From: Clostridium tagluense | Lineage (GTDB): Bacteria; Bacillota; Clostridia; Clostridiales; Clostridiaceae | DNA length: 64,000 nucleotides | NCBI RefSeq assembly: GCF_003865095.1 | Contig: NZ_BHYK01000004.1 | Span: forward strand, 19,631 to 83,630 | Direction of reading: 5' to 3' | Shown here: in pieces, positions 44,717 through 54,801 of the stretch | Layout: the number at the start of each line of letters is the position of its first letter | Position numbering within the stretch: position 1 is the first letter of the stretch | Position numbers and translations under genes: made by a program | Notes under the pieces: generated by a model | What the model was told of the DNA's origin: nothing | What the model saw: the letters and a program-made list of their open reading frames with translations, nothing else | The model's database searches: none

Positions 44717-45664
44717 CTATTCCTTATTTTCTTTCCATATCAAAAATCCTATAAGAAACACAGAGGCATCTTTAAAGTCTCTAATATCAAAATTTGTTTC
44801 TTTCTTAATCTTATCTAATCTATAAATAAGAGTATTCCTATGAACATATAGTTTTCTCGCAGCATCACTTATATTAAGACCACAATTTACAAATTGCTCA
44901 ATAGTTATTATCATTTCACTATCCAAAGCATCAAATTTGTCTTTGAGCATTCCTAACAGTTCTTGCTTAATTTTAACATCTACATTATATACAATTTTCT
45001 CAAATAGCATCTTATTGTAACTAAATGTATGGTCTTTTATATCGAATTTTTTACCTAATTCCATACATTGAACAGCATCATTATAAGCTTTTTTAAGTCC
45101 TTTTATATCATAAGCTCTATCTGCATAACTTACATAACATTTGCAATACAAATCTGATGAGATAGATTCCTTTATACTTTCTGCGTGCTCCTCTACTTCA
45201 TCAAAATCACCAATTACAATTATGCTATCATTATATATTAAACTTACAACTGGCTCATTATCATATATTTGTTTTATGACGCTCAGCGATTCATACTTAC
45301 TTCCATCTACGCTTACTAATAGGGTATAACACCCATCTTCAAGAAAAGGTAAATTGTGATTAATATTATCAATAGAAATTTCTCTATTTTCTAAAATATC
45401 AATAACTGCTTGTTCTTTTGTTAAAAAATGCTCTGTATATTTGTTTTCAATAACATATTGGAGTAAAGATGTACAACTTCCATACTTCTTTTCTAAACTT
45501 ATTATGCCTTTAACACGTCCAAGCATAATAGTATAGTTGGTTATATGTGAATTTTCAATATCTAAGTCACTAATATATAGCGCAATGCCATCTTCTGTAA
45601 CTACATTAAATGGTATATTTGAAGAATGACTTAAATCCCTCAAGAATTCTGTAAAATTGTACAT
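44717..45664 (-). CDS. PucR/CdaR-type transcriptional regulator
   Basis: 315 residues. The C-terminal 60 residues are the PucR helix-turn-helix domain (FVNCGLNISDAARKLYVHRN, TLIYRLDKIKKETNFDIR), preceded by a degenerate GGDEF-like region (about 120-210). The N-terminal part is probably a ligand-sensing domain. It lies 14 nt downstream of a sugar-ABC ATPase gene, so it may control sugar uptake genes. Ligand and targets are unknown. Confidence 0.87.
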   Translation of the reverse strand: MYNFTEFLRDLSHSSNIPFNVVTEDGIALYISDLDIENSHITNYTIMLGRVKGIISLEKKYGSCTSLLQYVIENKYTEHFLTKEQAVIDILENREISIDNINHNLPFLEDGCYTLLVSVDGSKYESLSVIKQIYDNEPVVSLIYNDSIIVIGDFDEVEEHAESIKESISSDLYCKCYVSYADRAYDIKGLKKAYNDAVQCMELGKKFDIKDHTFSYNKMLFEKIVYNVDVKIKQELLGMLKDKFDALDSEMIITIEQFVNCGLNISDAARKLYVHRNTLIYRLDKIKKETNFDIRDFKDASVFLIGFLIWKENKE

Positions 45665-45678
45665 ATTGAATTTCCCCC

Positions 45679-46788
45679 CTATATTATTGTGTTTTCAGTT
45701 TCTTTGTCAAAGACATGAATTTTATTTGTATCTAGTGCAATTTTAATTTTATCGCCAACTTTGGCTGACGACGATCCGTTAACTCTAGCTACAATACTTA
45801 TATCTCCTTTTGACAGGTAAATATTAGTCTCTGCACCCATAAGCTCAGTAACTTCAACTTTCGCTTCTATAACTGAATTTTTATTTTTGGAAAGAAAGTC
45901 AATACCATCGTCAATGTCTTCTGGTCTAATACCCATTAAAACAGTTTTTCCTATAAATGATTTTTCTTTCAAAATTTGAGCTTTATCCTTTGGTAGTACT
46001 ATAATTTCATTATCAAAAGATAGCACTACTTCACCCTTTTGATCTAAAACCACAGCTTCCATAAAGTTCATTTGAGGACTTCCTATAAATCCGGCAACAA
46101 ACATATTAACTGGATGCTCATATATGTTATGAGGAGTATCTACTTGTTGAGCAAGTCCATCTTTCATTACAACTATTCTTGTTCCCATAGTCATAGCTTC
46201 TGTTTGATCATGAGTTACATATATAAAAGTTGTTTGAAGTTTATGATGAAGTTTTGCTATTTCTGTTCTCATTTGAACTCTAAGTTTAGCATCTAAATTT
46301 GATAGTGGCTCGTCCATTAAGAATACCTTTGGATTTCTTACTATAGCTCTTCCAAGTGCTACCCTTTGCCTTTGTCCACCTGATAATGCCTTTGGTTTTC
46401 TATCAAGTAAATGTTCTATATCAAGTGTTTTAGCTACATCAGTAACCTTTTGTTTTATTTCATCTTTTGGCATTTTTCTTAATTTTAGCCCAAATGCCAT
46501 GTTATCATACACAGTCATATGAGGGTATAATGCATAGTTTTGGAAAACCATAGCGATATCTCTATCCTTAGGAGGCATATCATTTACAAGTTTATCACCA
46601 ATATATATTTCGCCTTGTGATATTTCTTCAAGACCTGCTATCATTCTTAAAGTTGTTGATTTACCACAGCCTGATGGTCCTACAAAAACTATAAATTCTT
46701 TATCTTCTATTTCAAGATTAAAATCCTTAACCGCTGTTACGTTTCCAGTATAAACCTTGTATAAATGCCTTAATGATAAATTTGACAT
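45679..46788 (-). CDS. sugar ABC transporter ATPase (MsmK/UgpC type)
   Basis: 369 residues: ATPase domain with Walker A VGPSGCGKST, signature LSGGQRQRV, Walker B VFLMDEPLSNLD and H-loop THDQTEAM, then a C-terminal TOBE region (about 240-360, MGIRPEDIDDG). MsmK/UgpC-type ATPases often serve several sugar importers. No permease or binding protein is adjacent, which fits such a shared ATPase. First gene of a pair with the PucR-like regulator. AGGAGG precedes the ATG. Confidence 0.92.
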   Translation of the reverse strand: MSNLSLRHLYKVYTGNVTAVKDFNLEIEDKEFIVFVGPSGCGKSTTLRMIAGLEEISQGEIYIGDKLVNDMPPKDRDIAMVFQNYALYPHMTVYDNMAFGLKLRKMPKDEIKQKVTDVAKTLDIEHLLDRKPKALSGGQRQRVALGRAIVRNPKVFLMDEPLSNLDAKLRVQMRTEIAKLHHKLQTTFIYVTHDQTEAMTMGTRIVVMKDGLAQQVDTPHNIYEHPVNMFVAGFIGSPQMNFMEAVVLDQKGEVVLSFDNEIIVLPKDKAQILKEKSFIGKTVLMGIRPEDIDDGIDFLSKNKNSVIEAKVEVTELMGAETNIYLSKGDISIVARVNGSSSAKVGDKIKIALDTNKIHVFDKETENTII

Positions 46789-46925
46789 AGTATATTCCTC
46801 CTAGATTTACATTCTATATATTTTTCTATATATACACATTGTAAACCTTTAAACTGCAACTATCTAGTTGCAAAACACCCAAAAGTGGTAAAGCTAATTT
46901 GTAGAAAGACACAAATGTTCTTGTG

Positions 46926-47855
46926 TTAGATTTCAAAATTTTTCCCTTGATATAGATCTAATTCCTTTAATTTGTTATCTATAGAATTTAAAACTTCCCA
47001 TTTTTTCAAACTCCACATAGGACCTATTAGCAGATCCCTTGGCGCATCCCCTGTTAATCTATGAATGACCATATTTGGTGGAAGCATAGCTATTGACCTT
47101 GCAATTATATCTATATACTCATCTTTTTCCAAAAACTTAAGCTTTCCAAGGTTGTATAAATCAACCATTGGTGTATTCTCTACAAGATAGAGCAAATGCA
47201 TTTTTATACCCTTTATATCACTATGTGCCACATAGTCTATTGTTTTTAACATATCCTCTTGGTTTTCGCCAGGTAGGCCAAATATAGTATGAACCACCAC
47301 ATCAATATTTCTTTTATTAAGCCCTTTTAGCGCCTCTTCAAATTTTGATAATTTATATCCTCTATTAATAATTTTTGCACTTTCGTCCTTACTGGTTTGA
47401 AGCCCTAATTCTACCCAGGTATATACTCTATGCGAGTATTCTTCTATAAGGTCTAATACATCCTCATCTAAGCAATCAGGTCTAGTAGCTATAGCAAGTG
47501 CCACTACCCCATCTTGTGATATTGCTTCTTCATACTTTTCTCTTAATACTTCTATAGACCCATATGTATTGGTATAGGCCTGAAAATAAGCAATATACCT
47601 TCCTGTTTTCCACTTTTTACTCATCATATTAACTATATCTTCAAATTGACTTGTGATAGAAAATTTCCTATCCCCACCAAAGTCTCCTGAACCTCGCTCG
47701 CTACAAAATAAACATCCTCCACTGCTAATAGTTCCATCCCTATTAGGACAAGAAAATCCAGCGTCCAAAGCAACCTTAAAAACCTTATCACCAAACTTCT
47801 CTCTTAAAAAATAATTCAAACTGTGATATTTTTTGTCACCCCATGTTTTCTGCAT
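46926..47855 (-). CDS. radical SAM protein, TIGR01212 family (YtqA-like)
   Basis: 309 residues. The cluster-binding cysteines lie in FSCPNRDGTISSGGCLFC, with the long spacing of this family rather than CxxxCxxC. ATRPDCLDEDVLDLI and ELGLQTSKDESAKIINRGY follow the usual TIM-barrel order. AAAGGA is 9 nt before the ATG at 47855; the earlier ATG overlaps that site. Family members are implicated in tRNA modification, but the reaction is not settled. Confidence 0.9.
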   Translation of the reverse strand: MQKTWGDKKYHSLNYFLREKFGDKVFKVALDAGFSCPNRDGTISSGGCLFCSERGSGDFGGDRKFSITSQFEDIVNMMSKKWKTGRYIAYFQAYTNTYGSIEVLREKYEEAISQDGVVALAIATRPDCLDEDVLDLIEEYSHRVYTWVELGLQTSKDESAKIINRGYKLSKFEEALKGLNKRNIDVVVHTIFGLPGENQEDMLKTIDYVAHSDIKGIKMHLLYLVENTPMVDLYNLGKLKFLEKDEYIDIIARSIAMLPPNMVIHRLTGDAPRDLLIGPMWSLKKWEVLNSIDNKLKELDLYQGKNFEI

Positions 47856-47895
47856 TAATCTCATCCTTTCTCTGTTAAATCATCTCTTGGTCGCT

Positions 47896-47929
47896 ATAAA
47901 ATAACTAATCATTAGACTAGTTATTTTAT
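47896..47929 (-). terminator. terminator after the lipoprotein gene
   Basis: ATAAAATAACTA, loop, TAGTTATTTTAT, about 48 nt past the stop codon. Confidence 0.65.
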
Positions 47930-47976
47930 AAGAGACTAGGCTAATTATACCTTATAGTCTATAGAGAATGTATTAA

Positions 47977-49053
47977 TTATAATTTATCTACTGTAAAGTC
48001 CTTTAAATTTAATTTCCATTTACCAATAATGTCTGTTTCGGAACTATTAATATTTGATTTAGGAATTACTTCATATGTCATACTATCCTCACCAAAAGAA
48101 GAAAATACTATTTGCACTTTTTCTATAGGATAATCTTTTTCAAAATTAACAGGAATCATATCTCCATTTTCCACTGTATAAACTCTAATATATTTTCCCA
48201 TGTTCTCCTTAGTATATTGGACAAGCAGAAACTTTTCATCTAAAGAGAAGGTCATAAACTCCACTTTGCAATTAAAAAGCAAATCTAAAGGGATTAGCTC
48301 TTTTCCAATTGGTTTCTCCTTAACTATTATATCAGACCCTCCACCTTGCGATGACTGCCCCCCTGATTTTCCAGCATCTCCTTGGACTGCTAGAGACTCA
48401 TCAATACTCACAATTCCAATAAATGAATTTTTATTATAGGTACTAACTGCAAGTTTTTCTCCTTCATAACTAAAATTCATTGGGCTGAATTCCTTTAAGG
48501 GCACCATTATTTTATACAACTGTGCTGAATCATCTCTTGAATATACGTATTTAGGAAATCCTGCTACATCAATAATCAAATTAGTTTTTACATTTTTTTT
48601 GTCTCTATATCTAATACCTACTCCTTCAATAAAAGCTTCTTTTTGTGGCATATTATTAATTTCACTTATTTTGTATTCTGCACCATCTTTGACAACTTTA
48701 ATAGAGTATTCATCCAAGCTACACAATGAACTAACTATGGAGGTTCTTGTAACTCTAACCTTAAAAACTCCACTCCTACCAACTTCATTACTTTCTGTAA
48801 CTTTATAGCCCTTTATCTTTACATCATTAAGTTTCACCTGGTCATTTTTTTTCGATAATTCCTTAGTATATAATTTCTTACCATTTTCGTAATCTTCCTT
48901 CATTAGGAAGCTCATATAATTATCAACTACATTAGCTGCACTTTTAATTTCAAAAGCATTTACTTTTGCCTTTTCTTCACTCTCTTTTTTTGCACATCCT
49001 GTGAAAGATAAAATATAAAATATTATTAATAAACAACTTAAAATTTTTTTCAA
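47977..49053 (-). CDS. lipoprotein of unknown function
   Basis: 358 residues. Lipoprotein signal KKILSCLLIIFYILSFTGC with lipobox FTGC. The mature part is mostly beta strands with a Gly/Ser-rich break near residue 235 (GKSGGQSSQGGGSD) between two domains. I recognise no family. AAAGGAG lies 8 nt before the TTG at 49053; the GTG at 49062 overlaps that site and is less likely. Single gene. Confidence 0.82.
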   Translation of the reverse strand: MKKILSCLLIIFYILSFTGCAKKESEEKAKVNAFEIKSAANVVDNYMSFLMKEDYENGKKLYTKELSKKNDQVKLNDVKIKGYKVTESNEVGRSGVFKVRVTRTSIVSSLCSLDEYSIKVVKDGAEYKISEINNMPQKEAFIEGVGIRYRDKKNVKTNLIIDVAGFPKYVYSRDDSAQLYKIMVPLKEFSPMNFSYEGEKLAVSTYNKNSFIGIVSIDESLAVQGDAGKSGGQSSQGGGSDIIVKEKPIGKELIPLDLLFNCKVEFMTFSLDEKFLLVQYTKENMGKYIRVYTVENGDMIPVNFEKDYPIEKVQIVFSSFGEDSMTYEVIPKSNINSSETDIIGKWKLNLKDFTVDKL

Positions 49054-49127
49054 TATTTTCACTCCTTTTTAATTCAATTTTGATTAATGATATAGCTTAT
49101 AATTACCTTTACACTTATGATTTAAAA

Positions 49128-49165
49128 GTTAAATCATCATCTGCGATGCTGAAATATCATTAAAT
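49128..49165. repeat. short dispersed repeat, copy 2
   Basis: AAATCATCATCTGCGATGCT followed by GAAATATCATTAA. Compared with 17931 the mini-hairpin changes from CACC-TGC-GGTG to CATC-TGC-GATG, which keeps pairing. Confidence 0.6.
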
Positions 49166-49310
49166 TCATTATTATAATTATAGTTTCCCACTAAATAAAA
49201 TTTTAATTTATAAAATCATTATTTATTATTAATCAATATACATATATTTATAAAGATAACATCTTATTTGTATGCATTTAACAATTTAATAATTTTATGG
49301 AGGAGATATT

Positions 49311-50384
49311 TTGAAAAAAAACATCAGTTCAATATTTCAAACTGCAGCTGTATTTATAGGTACTATAGTTGGTGCAGGACTTGCTTCTGGCCAAGAGATA
49401 ACGCAATTTTTTAGCACTTATGGATATGTGAGCTTTTGGGGAATTCTCATATGCGGTTTGATCTACATTGTAGTTAGTTCTATTATAGTTTCTATTAGTC
49501 TAAAATATAAATTAAGTTCCTATACTGAACTTATAACTATTGTAAGCCCAGGTTTTTTTGGTGTAATTACAGATATTTTTACCAGTTTCTTCTTAATTAC
49601 TGGTGCTGCCATCATTTTAGCTGGAAGTGGTGCACTTGTTCATCAATATTTTGGTATTTCAAAATGGATAGGAATTTTACTTATGTCTATAATTTCTTTG
49701 TATACGTTGCTTAAGGATACCAAGGGGCTAATAACTATAAATTCCTTCATAGTACCTATTCTTACCACGATTATTATAACTATATTCGTTTTATACTTAG
49801 TACTTTACAAAGATATGGTAAACGCTTCCTATATAAAACAAATACCTTCTTATAAAGTCAATACCATTCCTGCTCAATGGTTTTTTTCAACCTTACTATA
49901 TGCTGGTTTTAATATGCTGTGCTGTAGTGGTGTGTTAGTTCCAATTAGTCAAGAAATAAAACATAAACGTATCCTTATTCCCGGAGTTATAATAGGAGCT
50001 TTAGGCTTAACCATATTATGCTATTTGATAAATATAATGCTTTTATTAAATATACCTCAAATTTTCAAATACGAGATTCCACTATTATACATAACAAACC
50101 GCTTTGGTATGTTAATGCAAATTCTTTTGCTTTGCGTAATTTGGTTTGAAATGTTTTCCACTGAAGTTTCTAATATTTATAGCGTAGGCAAAACTCTGGA
50201 GAAAAAGTTTAATATATCTTATAAAAAAGCTGTATTTTTAATACTTATTATAGCTTTGCCTATTTCGCAAATTGGATTTAAAAATTTAATTAAAGTTCTT
50301 TATCCTGGTTTTGGTGCAATAAGTCTTATTTTTATGATTCAGTGTATTATATTTTATAGGAAAACCACTAAAAAACATAATTGA
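49311..50384 (+). CDS. YkvI-like membrane transporter
   Basis: 357 residues with about ten membrane helices. The first helix FIGTIVGAGLASGQEITQFF is broken by glycines, as in LeuT-fold sodium symporters, and the whole is close to the YkvI family. The substrate is unknown. GGAGGAG lies 6 nt before a TTG start. Single gene, divergent from the lipoprotein gene. Confidence 0.85.
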   Translation: MKKNISSIFQTAAVFIGTIVGAGLASGQEITQFFSTYGYVSFWGILICGLIYIVVSSIIVSISLKYKLSSYTELITIVSPGFFGVITDIFTSFFLITGAAIILAGSGALVHQYFGISKWIGILLMSIISLYTLLKDTKGLITINSFIVPILTTIIITIFVLYLVLYKDMVNASYIKQIPSYKVNTIPAQWFFSTLLYAGFNMLCCSGVLVPISQEIKHKRILIPGVIIGALGLTILCYLINIMLLLNIPQIFKYEIPLLYITNRFGMLMQILLLCVIWFEMFSTEVSNIYSVGKTLEKKFNISYKKAVFLILIIALPISQIGFKNLIKVLYPGFGAISLIFMIQCIIFYRKTTKKHN

Positions 50385-50514
50385 CATTATATATATCCAA
50401 TTGTACAATTCTTATATATTCTAAGATGCATAAAAATAAATATCAATTAAAAGATGCTAATCATATTTATTTAAATGCAGCTGTAAATTAAACTTGTAGT
50501 ACAAGGAGATTAAA

Positions 50515-51453
50515 ATGATTAATAAAGATACAGACGAATTAAACAATTCCAGTTTTTTAAGTGTGCTAGAAAAATGCTCTTTATGTCCTAGGAGATGCTA
50601 TGTTAATAGATTAGATGGAGAATTAGGCTTTTGCACTGCTTCTGTGGATGTTAAAATAGCTAAAGTCAGCTTACATCAATGGGAGGAACCATGTATTTCT
50701 GGTACATTTGGTTCTGGGACTGTATTTTTCTCAAATTGCAATCTAAACTGTGTATTTTGTCAAAATCATACCATAAGTCAGGAAGGTACTGGGAAAATAG
50801 TATCCATAGATGGCCTTAGTGAAATCTTTTTAGAGCAACAAATGCGAGGTGCCCACAATATAAATTTAGTTACGCCAACCCACTATGTACCACAAATAAT
50901 AGAAGCACTAAAAATTGCTAAAAATAGGGGCCTTACCATTCCTATTCTCTATAATTCAAATGCATATGAAAGTATAGATACAATTAAAGCCTTAAGTGGT
51001 TTTATTGATGTTTATTTACCCGACTTAAAATATTATAAAAATAAATATGCTCTTAAATATTCAAAAGCTCCTAATTATTTTAACATAGCTAGCGAAGTTA
51101 TTACTGAAATGATTTCCCAAGTAGGAGAAGTTAAATTTGATGATGCAGGTCTAATTCAAAAGGGAGTAATAATTAGACACCTGATGCTACCAGGTTTATT
51201 ATTTGATTCTAAAAAAATAGTAGATTTTATATATTCTACCTTTCATGATTCGGTGTATATTAGCTTAATGAATCAATATACACCTATGCATAAGGCGACT
51301 AAATATCCTGAAATAAACAAGCCTTTAAACCCTAATCATTATGATACTCTAATTGACTACTGCATAAACCTAGGTATAACAAAATGCTTTATTCAAGAAA
51401 GTGGAACGGCCTCTATTGACTTTGTACCTGATTTTGATTTAAATGACGTATAA
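50515..51453 (+). CDS. radical SAM protein (PflA/PflX-like)
   Basis: 312 residues. The [4Fe-4S]-SAM site is visible as CNLNCVFCQNH. It is preceded by four cysteines (CSLCPRRCYVNR and GFC) that could hold another iron site. The overall layout is that of the PflX/COG1313 group related to pyruvate formate-lyase activating enzymes; no glycyl radical enzyme is next to it, so the target is unknown. AAGGAG precedes the ATG. Confidence 0.88.
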   Translation: MINKDTDELNNSSFLSVLEKCSLCPRRCYVNRLDGELGFCTASVDVKIAKVSLHQWEEPCISGTFGSGTVFFSNCNLNCVFCQNHTISQEGTGKIVSIDGLSEIFLEQQMRGAHNINLVTPTHYVPQIIEALKIAKNRGLTIPILYNSNAYESIDTIKALSGFIDVYLPDLKYYKNKYALKYSKAPNYFNIASEVITEMISQVGEVKFDDAGLIQKGVIIRHLMLPGLLFDSKKIVDFIYSTFHDSVYISLMNQYTPMHKATKYPEINKPLNPNHYDTLIDYCINLGITKCFIQESGTASIDFVPDFDLNDV

Positions 51454-51466
51454 ATTTTCTATAAGC

Positions 51467-51503
51467 AAAAGGTCTCCATGATTTTAATCATGGAGACCTT
51501 TTA
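51467..51503. terminator. terminator after the radical SAM gene
   Basis: AAAAGGTCTCCATGAT, loop, ATCATGGAGACCTTTT. It is symmetric and may also serve the minus-strand gene at 51561. Confidence 0.9.
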
Positions 51504-51560
51504 AGATATAATCATCCTGTCTGCTTTCATTTTGGTCTCTCATAGTAACCCTTATAAAAA

Positions 51561-53360
51561 CTATATCTTATATCTTTTTAATTCATCTTTAAATGAACTT
51601 GTTATCTTCTTAAATTCAAATATACTGTCGATAAGCTTCTTTATTTCATTTGTATAACTTCCAACATTTGCACTTACCTCTTCTGAAGATGCAGAATTTT
51701 CTTCTGCAATTGCAGCTAGAGACTCTATTGTTTCATATATACTTGCAATAGATTTAGCTTCTCTATCTAAATCATTTATAGTATTTATCATTGATGTTGA
51801 AACTGTTCTAACAGACATTGTAGCCTCATAGCTTATGTCTCTTACTTCTTCTAGCCCCTTAGTTTCATTTTGCAGAATATCATACTGGTCACCAATTTTA
51901 TCAACAAGTGTATTTATATCCTTAACAAATTGTATTAAATTGCTATTAATTTCCTCTACAGCACTTTTAGACTGTTCTGCAAGTTTTCTAACCTCATCTG
52001 CAACTACAGCAAAACCCCTACCTTGTTCACCTGCACGAGCTGCTTCTATAGATGCATTTAGGGCAAGTAGATTTGTTTGCTCCGCTATTTGGGAAACAAT
52101 TGATACTATATTTGTTATGTCACGAGCCTTTGTTTCTAAGCTAATGCCATTATCCTTAACCTCTTGAAATTTCTCTAGTGTTCCAAGTATATTTTTGCTA
52201 GTACTATCAACACTTTCATAGCTATTATTTATCTTTACAATAGCTTTTTCTAATTCATCCTTATTATCATTTTCATTTTTAACAATATCCTTCAGTGACC
52301 TAATATTGTCATTTAATATTAAAACAGCATTTTCAGTATTCTCTGCTTGACTTACAGCACAGCTAGCCATTTCATCAACCACTCCTGATATGTCTTCTGA
52401 GGTGTCGTTCATAGTATGTGAGATTTTATTTATATTTTCAGCGAAAGTATCCATCTCATCAGTTACACCCTTAAACTCAACAAAATCTGTTCTAAACCCT
52501 TTTTTATACTCTTTAAGTTTTTTATATAGCTCTTCATATTCATCCCCAGTGACTATATCTCCATCTTCAACGTAATTATTGCTATTGATTTGGTCTATAG
52601 TTTGTGAAATTATCTTTGCAGGTCTTCCCATTATAAAAGAGGCAAGGCTTGAAGTAACTCCAGAAATTACAGCAAGACCTAATACCTTTGCCATATTATC
52701 TAATCCCACTATTGGCATAGCTAAAAGTAAAGATATAATAAAAGTAAATGCCCCTACCTTTCCAGGTATATTCTTAATAAAGCCTAAAGATAACATTTTA
52801 TTAATTTTATATGTTTTCTTATAATAAATATCCTTTTCAAAGGTAAGTTTTAAACTTAAACTATCTGATGTTTTTTCTAATTGTTCAATTTCAATTTTCT
52901 CATTAAAGTACTCACAAGTTCCATCTAAAAGCCCTAGAAAATAATCAAACATTCCTCTTTTAGAATTGTAAGTAAAGATAGCCTGGCGACTTGAAATAGG
53001 TGTTATACCTACTAGTGGTGGTTTAGCTCCAGCAAATTTTTTCGTCATTACTACATGTATATCAAATAGCGATTTTAAAAATGAATATACATTTTCTGTG
53101 TCAAAAAACGCTGGAAAGTCTCTATGAAAAGCCACTAAATTGTCTTTTCCTATGATTCCCCACAATTTATCAATGGGTATATTTTGTTTTTTTGATATAT
53201 TATCAATTACACTTTTAACTTGTCCATCATCTACATTCTCTACTGGTGAAAATATCTTACTAGAATTCCATCCCACGGATTGCATAGCACTATCAACTAC
53301 ACTCTTACCGTAAAGTTTTCTACAAGTTTTCATCCAAGTAGCTACTACTGTTCCCTTCAT
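51561..53360 (-). CDS. H-NOX heme sensor fused to a methyl-accepting chemotaxis protein
   Basis: 599 residues. Residues 1-185 are an H-NOX heme domain: proximal H102, P115 and the YxSxR motif Y131-S133-R135 that binds the heme propionates. W9, N74 and Y140 are also present, the distal pocket set of the oxygen-binding H-NOX of Caldanaerobacter (Thermoanaerobacter) tengcongensis. Two membrane helices (about 203-245) and a chemoreceptor signalling domain with [20 protein letters not shown] follow. The family sensor in C. botulinum binds NO; this one should bind O2 and NO and steer motility. No che genes are nearby. AGGGGG precedes the ATG. Confidence 0.93.
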   Translation of the reverse strand: MKGTVVATWMKTCRKLYGKSVVDSAMQSVGWNSSKIFSPVENVDDGQVKSVIDNISKKQNIPIDKLWGIIGKDNLVAFHRDFPAFFDTENVYSFLKSLFDIHVVMTKKFAGAKPPLVGITPISSRQAIFTYNSKRGMFDYFLGLLDGTCEYFNEKIEIEQLEKTSDSLSLKLTFEKDIYYKKTYKINKMLSLGFIKNIPGKVGAFTFIISLLLAMPIVGLDNMAKVLGLAVISGVTSSLASFIMGRPAKIISQTIDQINSNNYVEDGDIVTGDEYEELYKKLKEYKKGFRTDFVEFKGVTDEMDTFAENINKISHTMNDTSEDISGVVDEMASCAVSQAENTENAVLILNDNIRSLKDIVKNENDNKDELEKAIVKINNSYESVDSTSKNILGTLEKFQEVKDNGISLETKARDITNIVSIVSQIAEQTNLLALNASIEAARAGEQGRGFAVVADEVRKLAEQSKSAVEEINSNLIQFVKDINTLVDKIGDQYDILQNETKGLEEVRDISYEATMSVRTVSTSMINTINDLDREAKSIASIYETIESLAAIAEENSASSEEVSANVGSYTNEIKKLIDSIFEFKKITSSFKDELKRYKI

Positions 53361-53533
53361 AAAGCTAATCCCCCTATTTTATCTATTGTTTATCTTTCGT
53401 TATCTAAATTATTAAGTGACTCTTTTCTTTGACATGCCACTATTTTTTTCTCTAATATACATTATAACCTAATAGAGGTACTTTGTTAATAACATTTATC
53501 ATTAATTTATATTTTTTTATTAATTGCTGTTAA

Positions 53534-54199
53534 CTATACCTTAAACTCTACTCTATCCAGCCTTGCAATTACTTTAATGTCTGTATGTTTAACAGTGTCA
53601 GTTCTTATAGAGCTTCTATTGCTTAGAAGCAATATTTTATTGGCCTCTAGTTTTTTTATTTGTCTTAATACTCTTTCTCCATTATAATCAACTAGTGAAA
53701 TAGAGTTATTTTCTATTTCATGTGTCAAATGAGCAAAAGCAATATCTCCTTTGCAAATTCTAAACCCACTCATATCATCATTCTCTATTTCTAAAAATAA
53801 TACTTTATCTTGAGCATAGCCGTCTACTTTATTAGATATTATAGGCATTTGTTTTATACCTATAGCTTTTGCTAAATCATATTTATAAATAGCAACATCT
53901 TTTAAAACTGAGCTAAAGGCATCATTCCACACCTCTTGTACTTTTTCTGTACTAGGTCTTTCAAATTTAGGTTTTCTTTCCTCTACATACGCGTCTGCTT
54001 GAAAGGATACAGAAGTATCTTCAATTTCTTCTCCTAAAATTTTAGATATTTTTTCTAAAAATTTTTCATTTATAACTTTTTTACCCAGTTCTACTTCATT
54101 AATAAAACTTTCAGAAACTCCAATTTTCTTACCTAATTGTTTTTGAGTTATTGCTTTTGATTCTCTTACTTGTTTAATCCTATCTCCTACTCTGCTCAT
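53534..54199 (-). CDS. XRE-type regulator with LexA/S24-like C-terminus
   Basis: 221 residues: Cro/CI helix-turn-helix (about 7-60, ITQKQLGKKIGVSESFINEV), a linker, and a C-terminal domain (about 120-215) that resembles the S24 fold of LexA and phage repressors (ENDDMSGFRICKGDIAFAHL). The Ser/Lys dyad of self-cleavage is not evident. No phage genes are near. Targets unknown. GGCGGAG precedes the ATG. Confidence 0.82.
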   Translation of the reverse strand: MSRVGDRIKQVRESKAITQKQLGKKIGVSESFINEVELGKKVINEKFLEKISKILGEEIEDTSVSFQADAYVEERKPKFERPSTEKVQEVWNDAFSSVLKDVAIYKYDLAKAIGIKQMPIISNKVDGYAQDKVLFLEIENDDMSGFRICKGDIAFAHLTHEIENNSISLVDYNGERVLRQIKKLEANKILLLSNRSSIRTDTVKHTDIKVIARLDRVEFKV

Positions 54200-54316
54200 A
54201 ATTCTCCGCCTTTCTAATTGAATAATTATTTTTAAAACATTTCTAAATATTTAGATTATGTGGAAGTATAAACCATTTTGAGTCCATATAAAAGCCTTTA
54301 CTACATTTTAGCACAA

Positions 54317-54353
54317 AATATAAATCTTCTACATATAGCAGAAGATTTATATT
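54317..54353 (-). terminator. terminator after the DUF3783 gene
   Basis: AATATAAATCTTCT, loop, AGAAGATTTATATT. It lies 14 nt past the stop codon. Confidence 0.75.
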
Positions 54354-54366
54354 CCCATGTGTCTTA

Positions 54367-54741
54367 TTACCTTTCCCTATAAGCTTCTCTTTCTTCTATC
54401 AAATGCTGCAAAAGATACCTAAGGGTCCAGTTTATAGATGTCTTTGTTACAGTGGCTAGTATAGTCTGAGGATCCTTAACTTCTTTTATGCTATCAATTA
54501 GAGCATATAGCTGCTTATCTTGATAATTGTTAAATAAAAGTAATTTTTCATGGGGTAATTCAATATTACTTTCCTTAGCTTCTATGTTACACAATATTTC
54601 TTTAATTGTTAGTTCGCCCAGGTTTTTCTCCATTACTTTGCAAGGTAATATACCTTGTTTTGATAGTACACTATTAAGTTTTTCTTTTTCCATGTCATTT
54701 AGCCCATATGCAAGGATAAGTCTTTCATTAATAAGCTCCAA
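54367..54741 (-). CDS. DUF3783-domain protein
   Basis: 124 residues, soluble. The DUF3783 part is at the N-terminus (LILAYGLNDMEKEKLNSVLS) with a helical C-terminus (TKTSINWTLRYLLQHLIEER). Function unknown. GGGGGGAAG stands before the TTG start. It lies downstream of the cyclophilin gene on the same strand with a 60-nt gap. Confidence 0.8.
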   Translation of the reverse strand: MELINERLILAYGLNDMEKEKLNSVLSKQGILPCKVMEKNLGELTIKEILCNIEAKESNIELPHEKLLLFNNYQDKQLYALIDSIKEVKDPQTILATVTKTSINWTLRYLLQHLIEEREAYRER

Positions 54742-54801
54742 ACTATCTTCCCCCCTGTATTCAATTTAATATTTTTTTAGGATTAGACACCTATAATTTT
54801 A

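Noticed and set aside
51835-52167. 110-codon plus-strand ORF opposite the chemoreceptor domain
   Set aside because: Serine- and alanine-rich antisense frame of the conserved chemoreceptor signalling region; no ribosome site.
53534-54199. Prophage repressor marking a prophage
   Set aside because: The protein has a repressor-like fold, but no integrase, structural or lysis genes are found near it.
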